Shown here one piece after another: positions 27,086 to 36,122 of a stretch of 50,797 nucleotides of DNA. A model generated the notes under the pieces. The model saw nothing but the letters and a program-made list of their open reading frames with translations, made no database searches and was not told where the DNA came from. Position 1 is the first letter of the stretch; each line of letters starts with the position of its first letter. The stretch covers positions 1-50,797 of the forward strand of contig JAFGWU010000026.1 of assembly GCA_016936975.1 (NCBI GenBank). Reading direction: 5' to 3'. Both the position numbers and the translations under genes were made by a program. Origin of the DNA: Bacteroidales bacterium (GTDB taxonomy: Bacteria; Bacteroidota; Bacteroidia; Bacteroidales; GCA-2748055).

Positions 27086-28570
27086 TTAGAAAATGTAATA
27101 AGGGTTCTGCACGAGGTTGGGGTTCCGTTCTATTTCAGATTCCGCGATAGGCAAATACCAGCCCAGGGGATTAGTCAGCTTTGTGGCGATGATACGTTTC
27201 TGGGTGGATGGTACGTTCGATACGATGATCTCGATCAGCTGGCTTTTCCGGCTGTAATCGTTTCTTCTTCCCATCCTGACCAGGTCGAACCAGCGTTTTC
27301 CCTCAAAAGCCAGTTCGAGTGCCCGTTCCTGCAGGATGGCATCTTCATAGGCCGTGGGGGAATCCGGCAGGACCAGGGACGTTACATCGGCCCTCTTCCG
27401 GATATCATTAATGATTTCCAGTGCCTCTGCGTACCTTCCCAGCTGGGAAAGGGCTTCAGCCTTCATAAGCAGAACATCGGCCAGGCGGTAAACAATCCAG
27501 TTACAACTGTTCTGGATGGATCCGGACCGCACATCCGTTTTATTCCGCCCGACATACTTCCAGATGATATAGTCATCTTCAGCCACTTTTCTGATCGACC
27601 CGTCCTGACCACGGACAAATTCCTTTGCGAACTCCACCCCGAACATCTCAATGGCTTTCTGGCTCGGATCATAACTGTAACTGAACCGCTGGGTCATCCC
27701 GTAAAGGCTGTTGGACTGATTCAGGTTATCGTTGAACTGGAATTCAAAAATTCCCTCCAGTGAATTACCCGGATAAAACAGTTCAAACCATCTTGCGGAT
27801 GGCAACAATAAATATTGATCACTGGCTTCTATTCTTTCGACACAGGTGATGACATCCTCGTATTCAAACAGCCAGAGGGCTATATCTGCCATCAGGGCAT
27901 CAATGGCCGCCTTGGTTGCCCGGCCTCTGATCTCATCCAGGGTCTGGTAACCGTCGGTGGTGGCATATTTCCTGGCTTCTTCGAGGTCGATCAGGAGAAG
28001 CCTGAGCAACTCTTCCCCATCCATTTTTCCAGGGTACACCTCTGTATCATCCGTTTCTGTGGGTTCCGTGACATAGGGGACATCCTTAAAGATTCTTACC
28101 AGGTAGAAATAGGCGAGACTGCGCAGGAATGTGGCTTCAGACAGATAGCTCTTCAGCTGGTAATCGGTAAAGGTGTTGTCGATCTTCCTCACCAGGGGGG
28201 CATTTTTGATAACCTCATTGCAGTAATTGATGACCTGGTAAAACGACGACCAGTTACACAGCCAGTTGTCGGGGTAAATGTTACTTTCTGCGACCATTCT
28301 TTCGCCTGGTTCGCCTGACCCCAGGTTCACATCTCCGACAACCATGTCGGCCCTGAGCTCCCCATACCGGAACAACATGTCGTCCATGGATGCCATGGAT
28401 AAATAGGCTCCCATCACAACGGTCTGAACATCCTCTTTGGTTTTCCAGAATTCCTGTCGGATCAAACCCTGAGGGGGGATCAGTTCCAGCCACTCGTTGC
28501 AGGCTGCCAGCAGGGAGAAGGCAAACAGGAGCAGGATGGTTCTAGTGCGATATTTCATGTCTCTTTTCAT
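27086..28570 (-). CDS. SusD/RagB-like outer-membrane glycan-binding lipoprotein (pair 1)
   Basis: This 494-residue protein has a lipoprotein signal ending in LLAAC, followed by NEWLELIPPQGLIRQEFWKTKEDV, a typical SusD start. The mid-region has LRSLAYFYLVRIFKDVPYVTEP. The family C-terminus is complete: LADVLLMKAEALSQLGRYAEALEIINDIR, LQERALELAFEGKRWFDLVRMGR and LGWYLPIAESEIERNPNLVQNP. It binds glycan over the SusC barrel encoded 14 bp upstream. The downstream FAS1 gene starts 2 bp after its stop. Either ATG, at 28570 or four codons later, could be the start; both keep the signal peptide. Confidence 0.95.
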   Translation of the reverse strand: MKRDMKYRTRTILLLFAFSLLAACNEWLELIPPQGLIRQEFWKTKEDVQTVVMGAYLSMASMDDMLFRYGELRADMVVGDVNLGSGEPGERMVAESNIYPDNWLCNWSSFYQVINYCNEVIKNAPLVRKIDNTFTDYQLKSYLSEATFLRSLAYFYLVRIFKDVPYVTEPTETDDTEVYPGKMDGEELLRLLLIDLEEARKYATTDGYQTLDEIRGRATKAAIDALMADIALWLFEYEDVITCVERIEASDQYLLLPSARWFELFYPGNSLEGIFEFQFNDNLNQSNSLYGMTQRFSYSYDPSQKAIEMFGVEFAKEFVRGQDGSIRKVAEDDYIIWKYVGRNKTDVRSGSIQNSCNWIVYRLADVLLMKAEALSQLGRYAEALEIINDIRKRADVTSLVLPDSPTAYEDAILQERALELAFEGKRWFDLVRMGRRNDYSRKSQLIEIIVSNVPSTQKRIIATKLTNPLGWYLPIAESEIERNPNLVQNPYYIF

Positions 28571-28584
28571 TAATAGCTTAAATA

Positions 28585-31500
28585 TTAGAATCCTACGGCA
28601 ATACTCAGGGTAAGAATTTTAGGCGGCGGGGTGTTGGCGCGGTCCACCCCGATCCAGAAAGGATTGGAAGCATCCTGTCCGACCTCGGGATCCTGTCCGG
28701 AATAATTGGTGATGGTCAGGATTTTTCGGGCACTGAATGCAAGATCCACCGACCGGAGGTTCAACCGGTCGCACCAGTCCTTCCGCAGCCTGTAGCCCAC
28801 TTTCAGGTTAATCAGGCGAAGGTAATCCCCCGGTTCCACGTACCGGTCGGATCCCAGGTTGTTGGCGGGATGGTACATATAGGCTTTGGGTAGTAAGCCT
28901 TCTTCATCCTGGCCCTGGACACGCCACCGGCTCAGAACAGCCTTACTCTGGTTATTGCGGTTGTTCATTCCTTCGGTATCGATAGCCACCTGGTTCACTA
29001 TATCGAACCCCAGCCTGTAGTGGAAGCTGCAGCTCAGATCAAAATTCCTGTAACTCATATTGGTCCCAAATCCCCCGATAAAATCGGGATTGGAGTCCCC
29101 GATAAACACCACATCGTTCAGGTCGATTTTCCCATCATGGTTGATATCTTCATATTTTGCATCTCCGCCCCTGAAAATATAGGTTCCCAGGTAGCTCATG
29201 GGCAACGGGTTTCCTTCATTGTCGCGGATCAGATTGCCGTTGGCATCCCTGGCCATGGCATCTGCGTCGGTAGGGTAGACCCCGAGGTACCTGAAGCCGA
29301 AAAATGAGCCGATCGGCTCGCCCTCGAGCACGCGCAGCGGGAACTGACCGTTACCGATGGAGGTGGAGCGTTCCGTATTGAAATTATCGGGCAGGCTGAC
29401 GAATGAATTGATATTCTGGGAGGTGTTCAGGCTTACCGACCATTTGAAAAAGTCTCCCCGGATGATTTTTACGTCCATCATCACTTCCCATCCCTTATTT
29501 TCCAGGGCACCGCCATTGAAGAACGCAAAATTACCGTAACCGGAGGAGGTGGGGATATTATAAGGATTGAACAACAGATCGGTGGTCAGCTTCTGGTAGA
29601 TATCCCCTTCAATAAATACCCTGTAATCGAAAAGGTTCATTTCGATTCCAATGTCATAGGATGACTGGGATTCCCATTTAAGGTTATCGAGCTGTACACT
29701 CTGGGGAGCGATGGCAGGATAAATCATATAACTTCCGTTTCCGGTGGCTACGTAAGAGGCAAAACGGGCATAGGCATCTGTGGGCTTCCTGCCTGAGATG
29801 CCCCAGCTGAATCTCAGCATGCTCTCGTCAATATACTTTTTAAAGGGTTGCATGAAAGGTTCGCTGGTGAAGCGCCATCCAAGGGATATCCCGGGGAACA
29901 GCCCCCAGCGGTGATTGGTTCCGAAAACAGAGGCAGCATCGGCCCTGAGGGTGGATTGCAACAGGTATTTATCCTTGTACTTGTAGTTAATATTGACCAG
30001 GCCTCCCAGGTCTCTCGTTTCCCCCGAGCCGGTACCGATCCAGTTGATCTGTCCGTCTATGGCCGGATCCTGGATATCGACGCTGGGAATTTTGTTGCTC
30101 TGAAGATTCATCCATTCCCACCGGTTCTGTGTGGTGATCCATGTCATTGCCCCGGTAAGGGTATGGTTTTCATTTCTGAAAGGGGAATCAAAGGCAAGCT
30201 GGGTCTCTGTCCGGATACCCGATTCAATGTTGTTGCTCTCCTCCGCCTTGTTGACGGTCCACGCCAGCCAGTCGGTTCCCAGTGCATTGTAAGGCAGATA
30301 ATTCTGTGTTTTGTAACCTTTATACTGGAAAGAAACGGTTTCATTAATGGTAAGCCAGTCGGTGAGGTTATACCGGAGCCTGAAGGTGTTCTGCAGGTAG
30401 TTTTCATGCCGGTGGTTCTTATCCAGATTGGCTACCGCCACCGGGTTGAAGTAATCGCTTCCGTTTCCCTGGTAACTGTTTATGGGTGTAAAATATTCAC
30501 CGGTTGGATTGCCGTAGGCGTCATACTCCCAGATGCTCATGTTGGGTGCCTTGATCATGGCCATTGATCTGACATTTCTGTTGTTGATATTCACATGCCC
30601 GTTGGTGTTGTTGTTTGTATAATTGAACTGGATCATGAATATCAGCTTTCTGGAAAGATAATAATCCAGGTTAACGCGGGTGGAGATCCTTTTTGAATCG
30701 GTATTGATGGTGGTCCCCCCTTCGTCGATATAACTGAAAGAGGTGAAATACCTTGTTTTTTGTCCTCCCCCGGCAATTTTGAAATAGTGGTCGTGGGTAA
30801 AGGCATTCTGGGTGATCTCATCCAGCCAGTCGGTGTTGGCAGAATAGTTATAAAAGTCGTAGTAGTCGCGGTCGTAGGCAATTTCCGGGGGGATGTCGAA
30901 AACGCCGTAGGCATTGTGCCACTCCTCCAGCTGCAGCATAATATACTCGTCGCCGTTCAGCATCGGGATAGCGGGGGGCTGGATGTTAAGACTTGGCTTA
31001 TACTGGTAGTCAAACTGCACCTTCCCCAGTCTCCCGGCATGGGTTTCAATCAGCAGCACACCGTCGGCACCGTCGGCACCCCATACCGCTGTTGATGCGG
31101 CATCCTTGAGGATTTCGATCGATTTGATGTCCTGTACGGCAATATTGACCAGGTTGCTGAGGTCTTCGGTATCGGCGGAACTGAGATCAATATTGTCCCG
31201 GTTTACACGGAACTGCGGAACCCCATCCACAACGATCAGGGGCTGACTGTTTCCCATTGAACTCAGACCCCTTATGACCAGCTGGGAACCGGAGCCGGGG
31301 TCCCCCGAAGCAATGATATCCAGTCCGCTAACCTTTCCCTGGAGGGCATCGGTGGCAGAAAGGACCCCTGAGTTCTGCATGTCAATCAGGTCGATCTTAA
31401 CAGTGGAGGAAGCATTATCCCGTTCATCGATATTGGTGAGGCTGAACCGGGATTGCGACTTTGCAGTGATGGTGACCTCCTCCAACTCCACATTGGTCGG

Positions 31501-31809
31501 ATTCAGCTCGATGGACAGGACCTTTGTGGGATCGGGGGTGATTTCCCGGGTGTCGTAACCAATCACACTTACCTTCAGGGTGTGATCAATGTTTTTCATT
31601 TCGAGAACAAAGTCGCCGTTCACATCGGAAATGGTTCCGTTGATGATCCGGTTCTCATCGTCATACTCAATGATGTTTGCCCCGATAACCGCAGTTTTAT
31701 CCCCGCTGTCGGTGATCCTTCCCCTGATGATTCTGTTCTGCTGCGAAAAGGCATCACCGGCATTGAAGAGGATCAGTGCAAGCAAAATGGCTGTTATGGT
31801 TTTTTTCAT
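28585..31809 (-). CDS. SusC/RagA-like TonB-dependent transporter (pair 1)
   Basis: I start at the ATG at 31809 (MKKTITAILLALILFNAG); an in-frame GTG five codons upstream (31824) is also open. After the signal peptide comes a carboxypeptidase-regulatory-like domain (IIRGRITDSGDKTAVIGANI) and a LEEVTITAKS stretch. The plug carries ALQGKVSGLDIIASGDPGSG, LVIRGLSSMGNSQP and IVVDGVP, and the barrel ends in ILTLSIAVGF. The length (about 1074 residues) and motifs are standard SusC. It imports oligosaccharides with the SusD encoded 14 bp downstream. A four-FAS1 lipoprotein gene ends 24 bp upstream. It differs clearly from SusC of pair 2 (1059 residues) in plug and loops, so this is not a recent duplication. 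Confidence 0.95.
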   Translation of the reverse strand: MKKTITAILLALILFNAGDAFSQQNRIIRGRITDSGDKTAVIGANIIEYDDENRIINGTISDVNGDFVLEMKNIDHTLKVSVIGYDTREITPDPTKVLSIELNPTNVELEEVTITAKSQSRFSLTNIDERDNASSTVKIDLIDMQNSGVLSATDALQGKVSGLDIIASGDPGSGSQLVIRGLSSMGNSQPLIVVDGVPQFRVNRDNIDLSSADTEDLSNLVNIAVQDIKSIEILKDAASTAVWGADGADGVLLIETHAGRLGKVQFDYQYKPSLNIQPPAIPMLNGDEYIMLQLEEWHNAYGVFDIPPEIAYDRDYYDFYNYSANTDWLDEITQNAFTHDHYFKIAGGGQKTRYFTSFSYIDEGGTTINTDSKRISTRVNLDYYLSRKLIFMIQFNYTNNNTNGHVNINNRNVRSMAMIKAPNMSIWEYDAYGNPTGEYFTPINSYQGNGSDYFNPVAVANLDKNHRHENYLQNTFRLRYNLTDWLTINETVSFQYKGYKTQNYLPYNALGTDWLAWTVNKAEESNNIESGIRTETQLAFDSPFRNENHTLTGAMTWITTQNRWEWMNLQSNKIPSVDIQDPAIDGQINWIGTGSGETRDLGGLVNINYKYKDKYLLQSTLRADAASVFGTNHRWGLFPGISLGWRFTSEPFMQPFKKYIDESMLRFSWGISGRKPTDAYARFASYVATGNGSYMIYPAIAPQSVQLDNLKWESQSSYDIGIEMNLFDYRVFIEGDIYQKLTTDLLFNPYNIPTSSGYGNFAFFNGGALENKGWEVMMDVKIIRGDFFKWSVSLNTSQNINSFVSLPDNFNTERSTSIGNGQFPLRVLEGEPIGSFFGFRYLGVYPTDADAMARDANGNLIRDNEGNPLPMSYLGTYIFRGGDAKYEDINHDGKIDLNDVVFIGDSNPDFIGGFGTNMSYRNFDLSCSFHYRLGFDIVNQVAIDTEGMNNRNNQSKAVLSRWRVQGQDEEGLLPKAYMYHPANNLGSDRYVEPGDYLRLINLKVGYRLRKDWCDRLNLRSVDLAFSARKILTITNYSGQDPEVGQDASNPFWIGVDRANTPPPKILTLSIAVGF

Positions 31810-31833
31810 GGTAAATAGGTTCACCTTGAATAT

Positions 31834-34134
31834 TTAATTTGTATTCAGTTCATCAAAGTCCAGGACGCGGTTGATCTTATGAAGAACCCCGGTTGAAATG
31901 TAATTCTTGAAAATATCGTTGGTCTCCCCGATATCCCGTCCTGTAATGATATTGGAGACATCGGTTTCGTCAACAGTGGTATAGATTCCGCCCTCCTTGT
32001 CCTGAATGGAAATGGATCCGTATCCGGGTTGGATATAGATATTTGAATAAATGGTGGTGAAAGGAGTGGATCGCTCATCCCGCCGGGTTGTTTTATAATA
32101 ACCGGCAGGCTGACTGCCATCGGTGAAGATGAGCGCACCCTGTATAAAATGCAGTCTCAGGAGGTCCTGCAGTTTCTTTGTATCCAGGGTATCAGCCCGG
32201 AAGGCTGTAAGTGCCGAATCAGAGGGGATAAGCACTGTATACTCTTCATTTTCCGAAAGGAACGGAAACCGCAGCGTAAACTCATTGGCAAGACCCGCCT
32301 TGAGCAGGAGGCTGTGAAATCCCGGAAAATCACTGCGAATCTTCTGGTAAATATCCAGGGCCGAAAAGCTGAACCAGTTCTCGATTTCATAGGTACTTCC
32401 GTTATCGGCCCCGGTGGTTATCGGAACAGGGTAGTTCGGCCTGGTTTCGAGACCCTGGTAACCGACGGTTGTGGTAGCTGTTCCGCTGACCTCACCCGTT
32501 TCATGATTGATGATGATAAAATTGCCTGCCAGGTTCCTGATAAACTCCTTCTGGCAGAGCCCGGTAGGCAATCCGACGCCGATATGATTCATCAGCAGGA
32601 TCCTGAGGTCGTTTTTATCCAGCCGGTATTCCCTGACCGATCCTTCGGAAATCTGGAACAACGAAAAGTTTCCCGAAGTGTATAACAGGGAAGAATCCTG
32701 TGCAGTATTGGCATTCGACTCAACATACAGCAAAAAATTTGTATTCTCTCTTTTCAGGGCCGACAGAAGCCCCGCCTCTTCAATCGCATACATGGTTTTG
32801 GAATAACCCCGCAGGAGGTAGACCGGGCCGGCCACACTGTTGAATACCCTCGGAACGATGGTTTTGCTGACCCCGATAAAGGTGCTGTTGCTTCCGTATT
32901 GTTTATCGAGAATGTCTGAAGGATCCACCCGGATCAGATCCATTTCTCCGTTGTAAAATCCGGTTTCCAGATCGGTTTTATAAATGGGATTCGGTGACAT
33001 GTGGGTGTTCACGAGGATCCGGATAATGTTTTTGGGGGTGGCACTCAGGGTGTTCCATTTTGTGGGACCGACAAAATATTCGTTCCAGAATTCATTGAAA
33101 GCTTCGTCGGTAGGGGCAATCAGGCCATGGTGATAGCGTATGGTAACATTCCCGGGCAGTCCGAAGGTCCCGGTCGGGGGTCTGGTCTGCTCATTCAGGA
33201 TGTTAAAGGCCAGTTGGGGATAGTTGATATCAAACAGGGAATCGACCTCCAATCCCTGGTCGGCCCCCGGTTGATCAAAGGTCTTGTCTTCGTTGTATTC
33301 AAATTCGGGGAAGAAATTCACCATATTCAGGAAACTGGCATAGGAACGGCCGCCAGGATCCGATTCCAGCCACTGGAAGGCGTTGGGCATCGGTTCAACA
33401 ACCCGGTCGATCAGATATATGAATCCGTTCTCAGCGAATATCTCGTCCCCCAGGATTTTTCCGCCGGCAAAGAAAATATCCCCCGGATTTTCAATGGGCC
33501 GGTCAAAGTAGAACGTATAATCATCGGTGGTCAGATCATAAATATTGAAATACTCCTTGAAAAAAATGGGGACATATTTTCTTGAATCGGTTGCAATGAT
33601 ACGATGCAGGTCAGACTCCAGGGTATCCACCACTTTTATCGACCTGTCGGGATTTTGCAACACTCCCACTTTCCTGTTGTTCTCAAGGTACAATGTCTGT
33701 CTTTTGAATCCCCTTGGTTTGTTGTTGGTCCGGTCCAGTGAATCGATCCAACCGTACACATCCAGTGTGCGGAGCTGAATTTTGGTCCACGGATTCTGTA
33801 CAATATGGTATTTAACGATCTTATTCAATTCAGGCAACGGTATATCTTCGACAGCATCGTACGATGGCTGGGACTGAAGATACAGGGCGAATGCCTCATT
33901 GGTCGGGGCAAAAACCGTATAGCTTCCCGATGTGTTGATTATGGTATCGTAACCGGTCCGTTCGAGGCAGAGCGCAAATGTGGAAAGGTCGGGCAGTTCC
34001 AGTATCTGGGAATAGATCTTCCCCGCCAGCCAGTCGGGCCTGGCATATTTATCCTCGTCCCTGAGCTCGGGATTGCACCCTGCAAAACATATGATCACGA
34101 TTGCCAGAGGGGCAAGCAGTCTGTTGAGTGTCAT
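31834..34134 (-). CDS. Multi-FAS1-domain surface lipoprotein (766 aa), first gene of the FAS1-SusCD operon
   Basis: A lipoprotein signal ends in CFAGC (lipid Cys20). Four fasciclin-like units can be traced. Unit 1 is around residues 40-255 (YTVFAPTNEAFALYLQS, IVKYHIVQNP, NGFIYLIDRVV). Unit 2 is around 260-450 (HGLIAPTDEAFNEFW). Unit 3 is around 455-590 (FLLYVESNANT, RILLMNHIGVG). Unit 4 is around 600-760 (YTVLIPSDSALTAFRADT, LLRLHFIQGALI, GVLHKINRVLDF). Unlike the other two FAS1 proteins it ends directly after the last FAS1 unit. FAS1 domains usually mediate adhesion to proteins or sugars. As the promoter-proximal gene it should be the most abundant product of the operon. No enzymatic motif is seen. 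Confidence 0.82.
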   Translation of the reverse strand: MTLNRLLAPLAIVIICFAGCNPELRDEDKYARPDWLAGKIYSQILELPDLSTFALCLERTGYDTIINTSGSYTVFAPTNEAFALYLQSQPSYDAVEDIPLPELNKIVKYHIVQNPWTKIQLRTLDVYGWIDSLDRTNNKPRGFKRQTLYLENNRKVGVLQNPDRSIKVVDTLESDLHRIIATDSRKYVPIFFKEYFNIYDLTTDDYTFYFDRPIENPGDIFFAGGKILGDEIFAENGFIYLIDRVVEPMPNAFQWLESDPGGRSYASFLNMVNFFPEFEYNEDKTFDQPGADQGLEVDSLFDINYPQLAFNILNEQTRPPTGTFGLPGNVTIRYHHGLIAPTDEAFNEFWNEYFVGPTKWNTLSATPKNIIRILVNTHMSPNPIYKTDLETGFYNGEMDLIRVDPSDILDKQYGSNSTFIGVSKTIVPRVFNSVAGPVYLLRGYSKTMYAIEEAGLLSALKRENTNFLLYVESNANTAQDSSLLYTSGNFSLFQISEGSVREYRLDKNDLRILLMNHIGVGLPTGLCQKEFIRNLAGNFIIINHETGEVSGTATTTVGYQGLETRPNYPVPITTGADNGSTYEIENWFSFSALDIYQKIRSDFPGFHSLLLKAGLANEFTLRFPFLSENEEYTVLIPSDSALTAFRADTLDTKKLQDLLRLHFIQGALIFTDGSQPAGYYKTTRRDERSTPFTTIYSNIYIQPGYGSISIQDKEGGIYTTVDETDVSNIITGRDIGETNDIFKNYISTGVLHKINRVLDFDELNTN

Positions 34135-34350
34135 TTTTGTCAGTTAGTTAGGTTACCTTAACTTATGAAATTCGGAACCGGGCCAGTTGCTTTTTACAGG
34201 CAGGATTTTGATATGGTTTCTTTCATAAGAATGAACGCATCATTACTGGGTTAAATATAAAAAAATGTTTGGAATCCCGGACATCTCCCAAACGCTTTTT
34301 GGTTTATTACCGGATGGTTCAATCGGTATCGGAAATATGGAGACGCTTTT
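34135..34350. other. Upstream region of the FAS1-SusCD operon
   Basis: This 216-bp gap lies between the operon's first start codon and the stop of the small lipoprotein gene, so it should carry the operon promoter on the minus strand. The segment is AT-rich around 34250-34268 and contains TATATTTA (minus strand, 34259-34252), a one-mismatch -7 box. The nearest upstream TTTG is 29 nt away, too far for a confident call. A small AGGT-T-ACCT palindrome lies at 34150-34158, near the start codon. Confidence 0.35.
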
Positions 34351-34584
34351 TTACCTCCTGCGCTGTTTCCTCAGGTAACGCTTATTTTGTTTGGCCCACC
34401 GGTCGTAGGATGCACCCCCTTTGTATTTGCCCTTGTTCCTCGAATATTCCGATTTATCCTGCAGCATGTAGTTTTGCCTCTGGGCCTCAATGGTGGCATT
34501 TCTGGTTGTGCCGCAGGAGGAGAGTGCGACAAGGAGCAGAAGGGTAAATGAAAGGATAGGAAGGATGTACCTGGTTCTGATCAT
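34351..34584 (-). CDS. Small basic lipoprotein, unknown function
   Basis: This 77-residue protein has a clear lipoprotein signal (hydrophobic residues 8-22, lipobox ALSSC). A short, very basic tail follows, rich in Lys, Arg and Tyr, ending KQNKRYLRKQRRR. The length and lipobox make it a credible gene. I do not recognise a family. The basic tail could contact peptidoglycan, lipopolysaccharide phosphates or nucleic acid. It stands alone, divergent from the aldo/keto reductase gene, with a 157-bp gap in which no clear promoter is seen. Confidence 0.6.
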   Translation of the reverse strand: MIRTRYILPILSFTLLLLVALSSCGTTRNATIEAQRQNYMLQDKSEYSRNKGKYKGGASYDRWAKQNKRYLRKQRRR

Positions 34585-34741
34585 GATTGAAAGTATTTAT
34601 CAGTCTGTGTAACGGTCTGTTTTTCGTTATACGTACAGAGGCATAAAAGGTTTTGGGGTTCCGGAATTTGGGACGCTCAAAAGCTTATGGATTTTTCAAG
34701 GCTTTATTATATATTTATACGTTGCTTAAAAACTTTCAATC

Positions 34742-35788
34742 ATGAAACAGCATTCAGATAACTCCAGGCGGGAATTTCTCAGAAAATTAATAGCGGGTAC
34801 CTCGATGATGAGCATTGCTCCGGCCCTGGGGACCCTGCAATCCTGCACGGGGAAAGGATCCCTGAAAGTATTACCCATGCGGCCCTTCGGTAAGACCGGG
34901 GAGATGGTCGGTATATACAGTCTCGGCGCTCAGGCCACGGTGGAACAGGTGGGGATGAGGGATCGGGCGATTGAAATTGTCAATCGCTGCCTTGACCTGG
35001 GAATAAACTATATAGATACTTCTGCCTGGTATGGTATGGACGGGAACAGCAGTCAGGGGGATCACCTGAGAGGGATCAGCGAGCGGCATGTCGGGGAGGT
35101 GATGAGAACGCGGCGCAAAGAGGTGTTCCTGGCCACAAAAACACATGATCGCAGTTACGACGGCGCCATGCGGCATCTCGAGAGTTCCCTGAAAAACCTG
35201 CAGACCGATGTGATCGATCTATGGCAGATCCACAATATCCGTGGTGGGGGAAATGAGGATATCGACCGGATCTTTGCAGAGGACGGAGTCATTAAAGCCA
35301 TGGAAAAAGCCAGGGAGGAAAAAACGGTGCGTTTCCTGGGTATAACCGGCCATGCCGATCCCGCACCCATGAAAGAACTAATCGATCGCTACCCGTTCGA
35401 TGCGGTCCTGATGGCCCTCAATGCAGCGGACAAGCATCATAATTCCTATATTGAAAAACTCCTTCCGACCGCTGTGGAGAAAGAGATGGGCATCATCGGG
35501 ATGAAAATACCCTCCCGCGACCGGATCTTTTCAAACGGAGGAATCATTACCATGAAGGAAGCCATGAGCTATACCCTCAGCCTCCCGGTCAGCACCATTA
35601 TCATCGGACTTGATAACCTTGCTGAACTGGAAGAGAATATAAAAATCGCCCGGGAATTTGAGCCGTTGACGGAGGATGAGATGCTGGCCATCGAAGATAA
35701 GGTAAAACCCCACTATGAGCATTTGCTTTTTTACAAGGGACTTTCCGACTGGCCGGAGGAGTGGTCGGGTAACAATGTGCCGGAATAG
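34742..35788 (+). CDS. Aldo/keto reductase with Tat-type signal
   Basis: This 348-residue protein begins with a twin-arginine signal (SRREFLRKL, residues 8-16), then a hydrophobic stretch and LQSC at residues 32-35, which could be a lipobox. The remainder is an NAD(P)H-dependent aldo/keto reductase (beta/alpha)8 barrel. The catalytic tetrad is visible: Asp92 and Tyr97 in YIDTSAWYG, Lys133 in LATKTHD and His164 in WQIHN. A Tat signal suggests export in folded form, possibly with cofactor bound, to the periplasm. The PLDc_N peptide gene starts 47 bp downstream. The substrate is unknown; small aldehydes or sugar carbonyls are typical for the family. Similar Tat-signal AKRs are common in Bacteroidota. 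Confidence 0.88.
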   Translation: MKQHSDNSRREFLRKLIAGTSMMSIAPALGTLQSCTGKGSLKVLPMRPFGKTGEMVGIYSLGAQATVEQVGMRDRAIEIVNRCLDLGINYIDTSAWYGMDGNSSQGDHLRGISERHVGEVMRTRRKEVFLATKTHDRSYDGAMRHLESSLKNLQTDVIDLWQIHNIRGGGNEDIDRIFAEDGVIKAMEKAREEKTVRFLGITGHADPAPMKELIDRYPFDAVLMALNAADKHHNSYIEKLLPTAVEKEMGIIGMKIPSRDRIFSNGGIITMKEAMSYTLSLPVSTIIIGLDNLAELEENIKIAREFEPLTEDEMLAIEDKVKPHYEHLLFYKGLSDWPEEWSGNNVPE

Positions 35789-35835
35789 ATATACATTATG
35801 CTTGCTTTAAGATCTGAACTTTAACACCTCAATTC

Positions 35836-36048
35836 ATGATAACCGGGACTATAGCGTATATAGGGATCCTCACCATGGTGGCCATTGCATTTTTTATTCT
35901 GTTTATCCCCTTGATCGCACTGGTGGATATCCTCACCTCCCGCTTCGAAGGGAATGATAAATTAGTATGGGTGCTGGTGGTTCTCTTTTTCCCGTTCATA
36001 GGGGCATTGCTCTATTTTGCAATCGGCAGGCAACGAAAAATCGGATAG
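35836..36048 (+). CDS. PLDc_N-type small membrane protein
   Basis: The 70-residue peptide has two membrane helices (about residues 4-29 and 43-64) separated by a short polar loop (SRFEGNDKL), and ends in a basic tail (GRQRKIG). The pattern DILTSRFEGNDKLVWVLVV with FFPFIGALLYF matches the phospholipase D N-terminal membrane domain that often stands alone as a small protein in Bacteroidota. There is no PLD catalytic HKD motif. It lies between the AKR and AsmA-like genes on the same strand, with gaps of 47 and 74 bp. Function is unknown; a membrane-stress or envelope role is possible. Confidence 0.75.
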   Translation: MITGTIAYIGILTMVAIAFFILFIPLIALVDILTSRFEGNDKLVWVLVVLFFPFIGALLYFAIGRQRKIG

Positions 36049-36122
36049 GAATTATTTTCATGACCCCCGCAAATCAAATGCGCATGAATACAACGGATAC
36101 GGGTCTCAAACATTCATGACCC

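Noticed and set aside
20752..31809. Recent duplication of a SusCD pair
   Set aside because: The two SusC proteins and the two SusD proteins differ strongly in length, plug motifs and C-termini, so they are separate, older acquisitions or anciently diverged copies.
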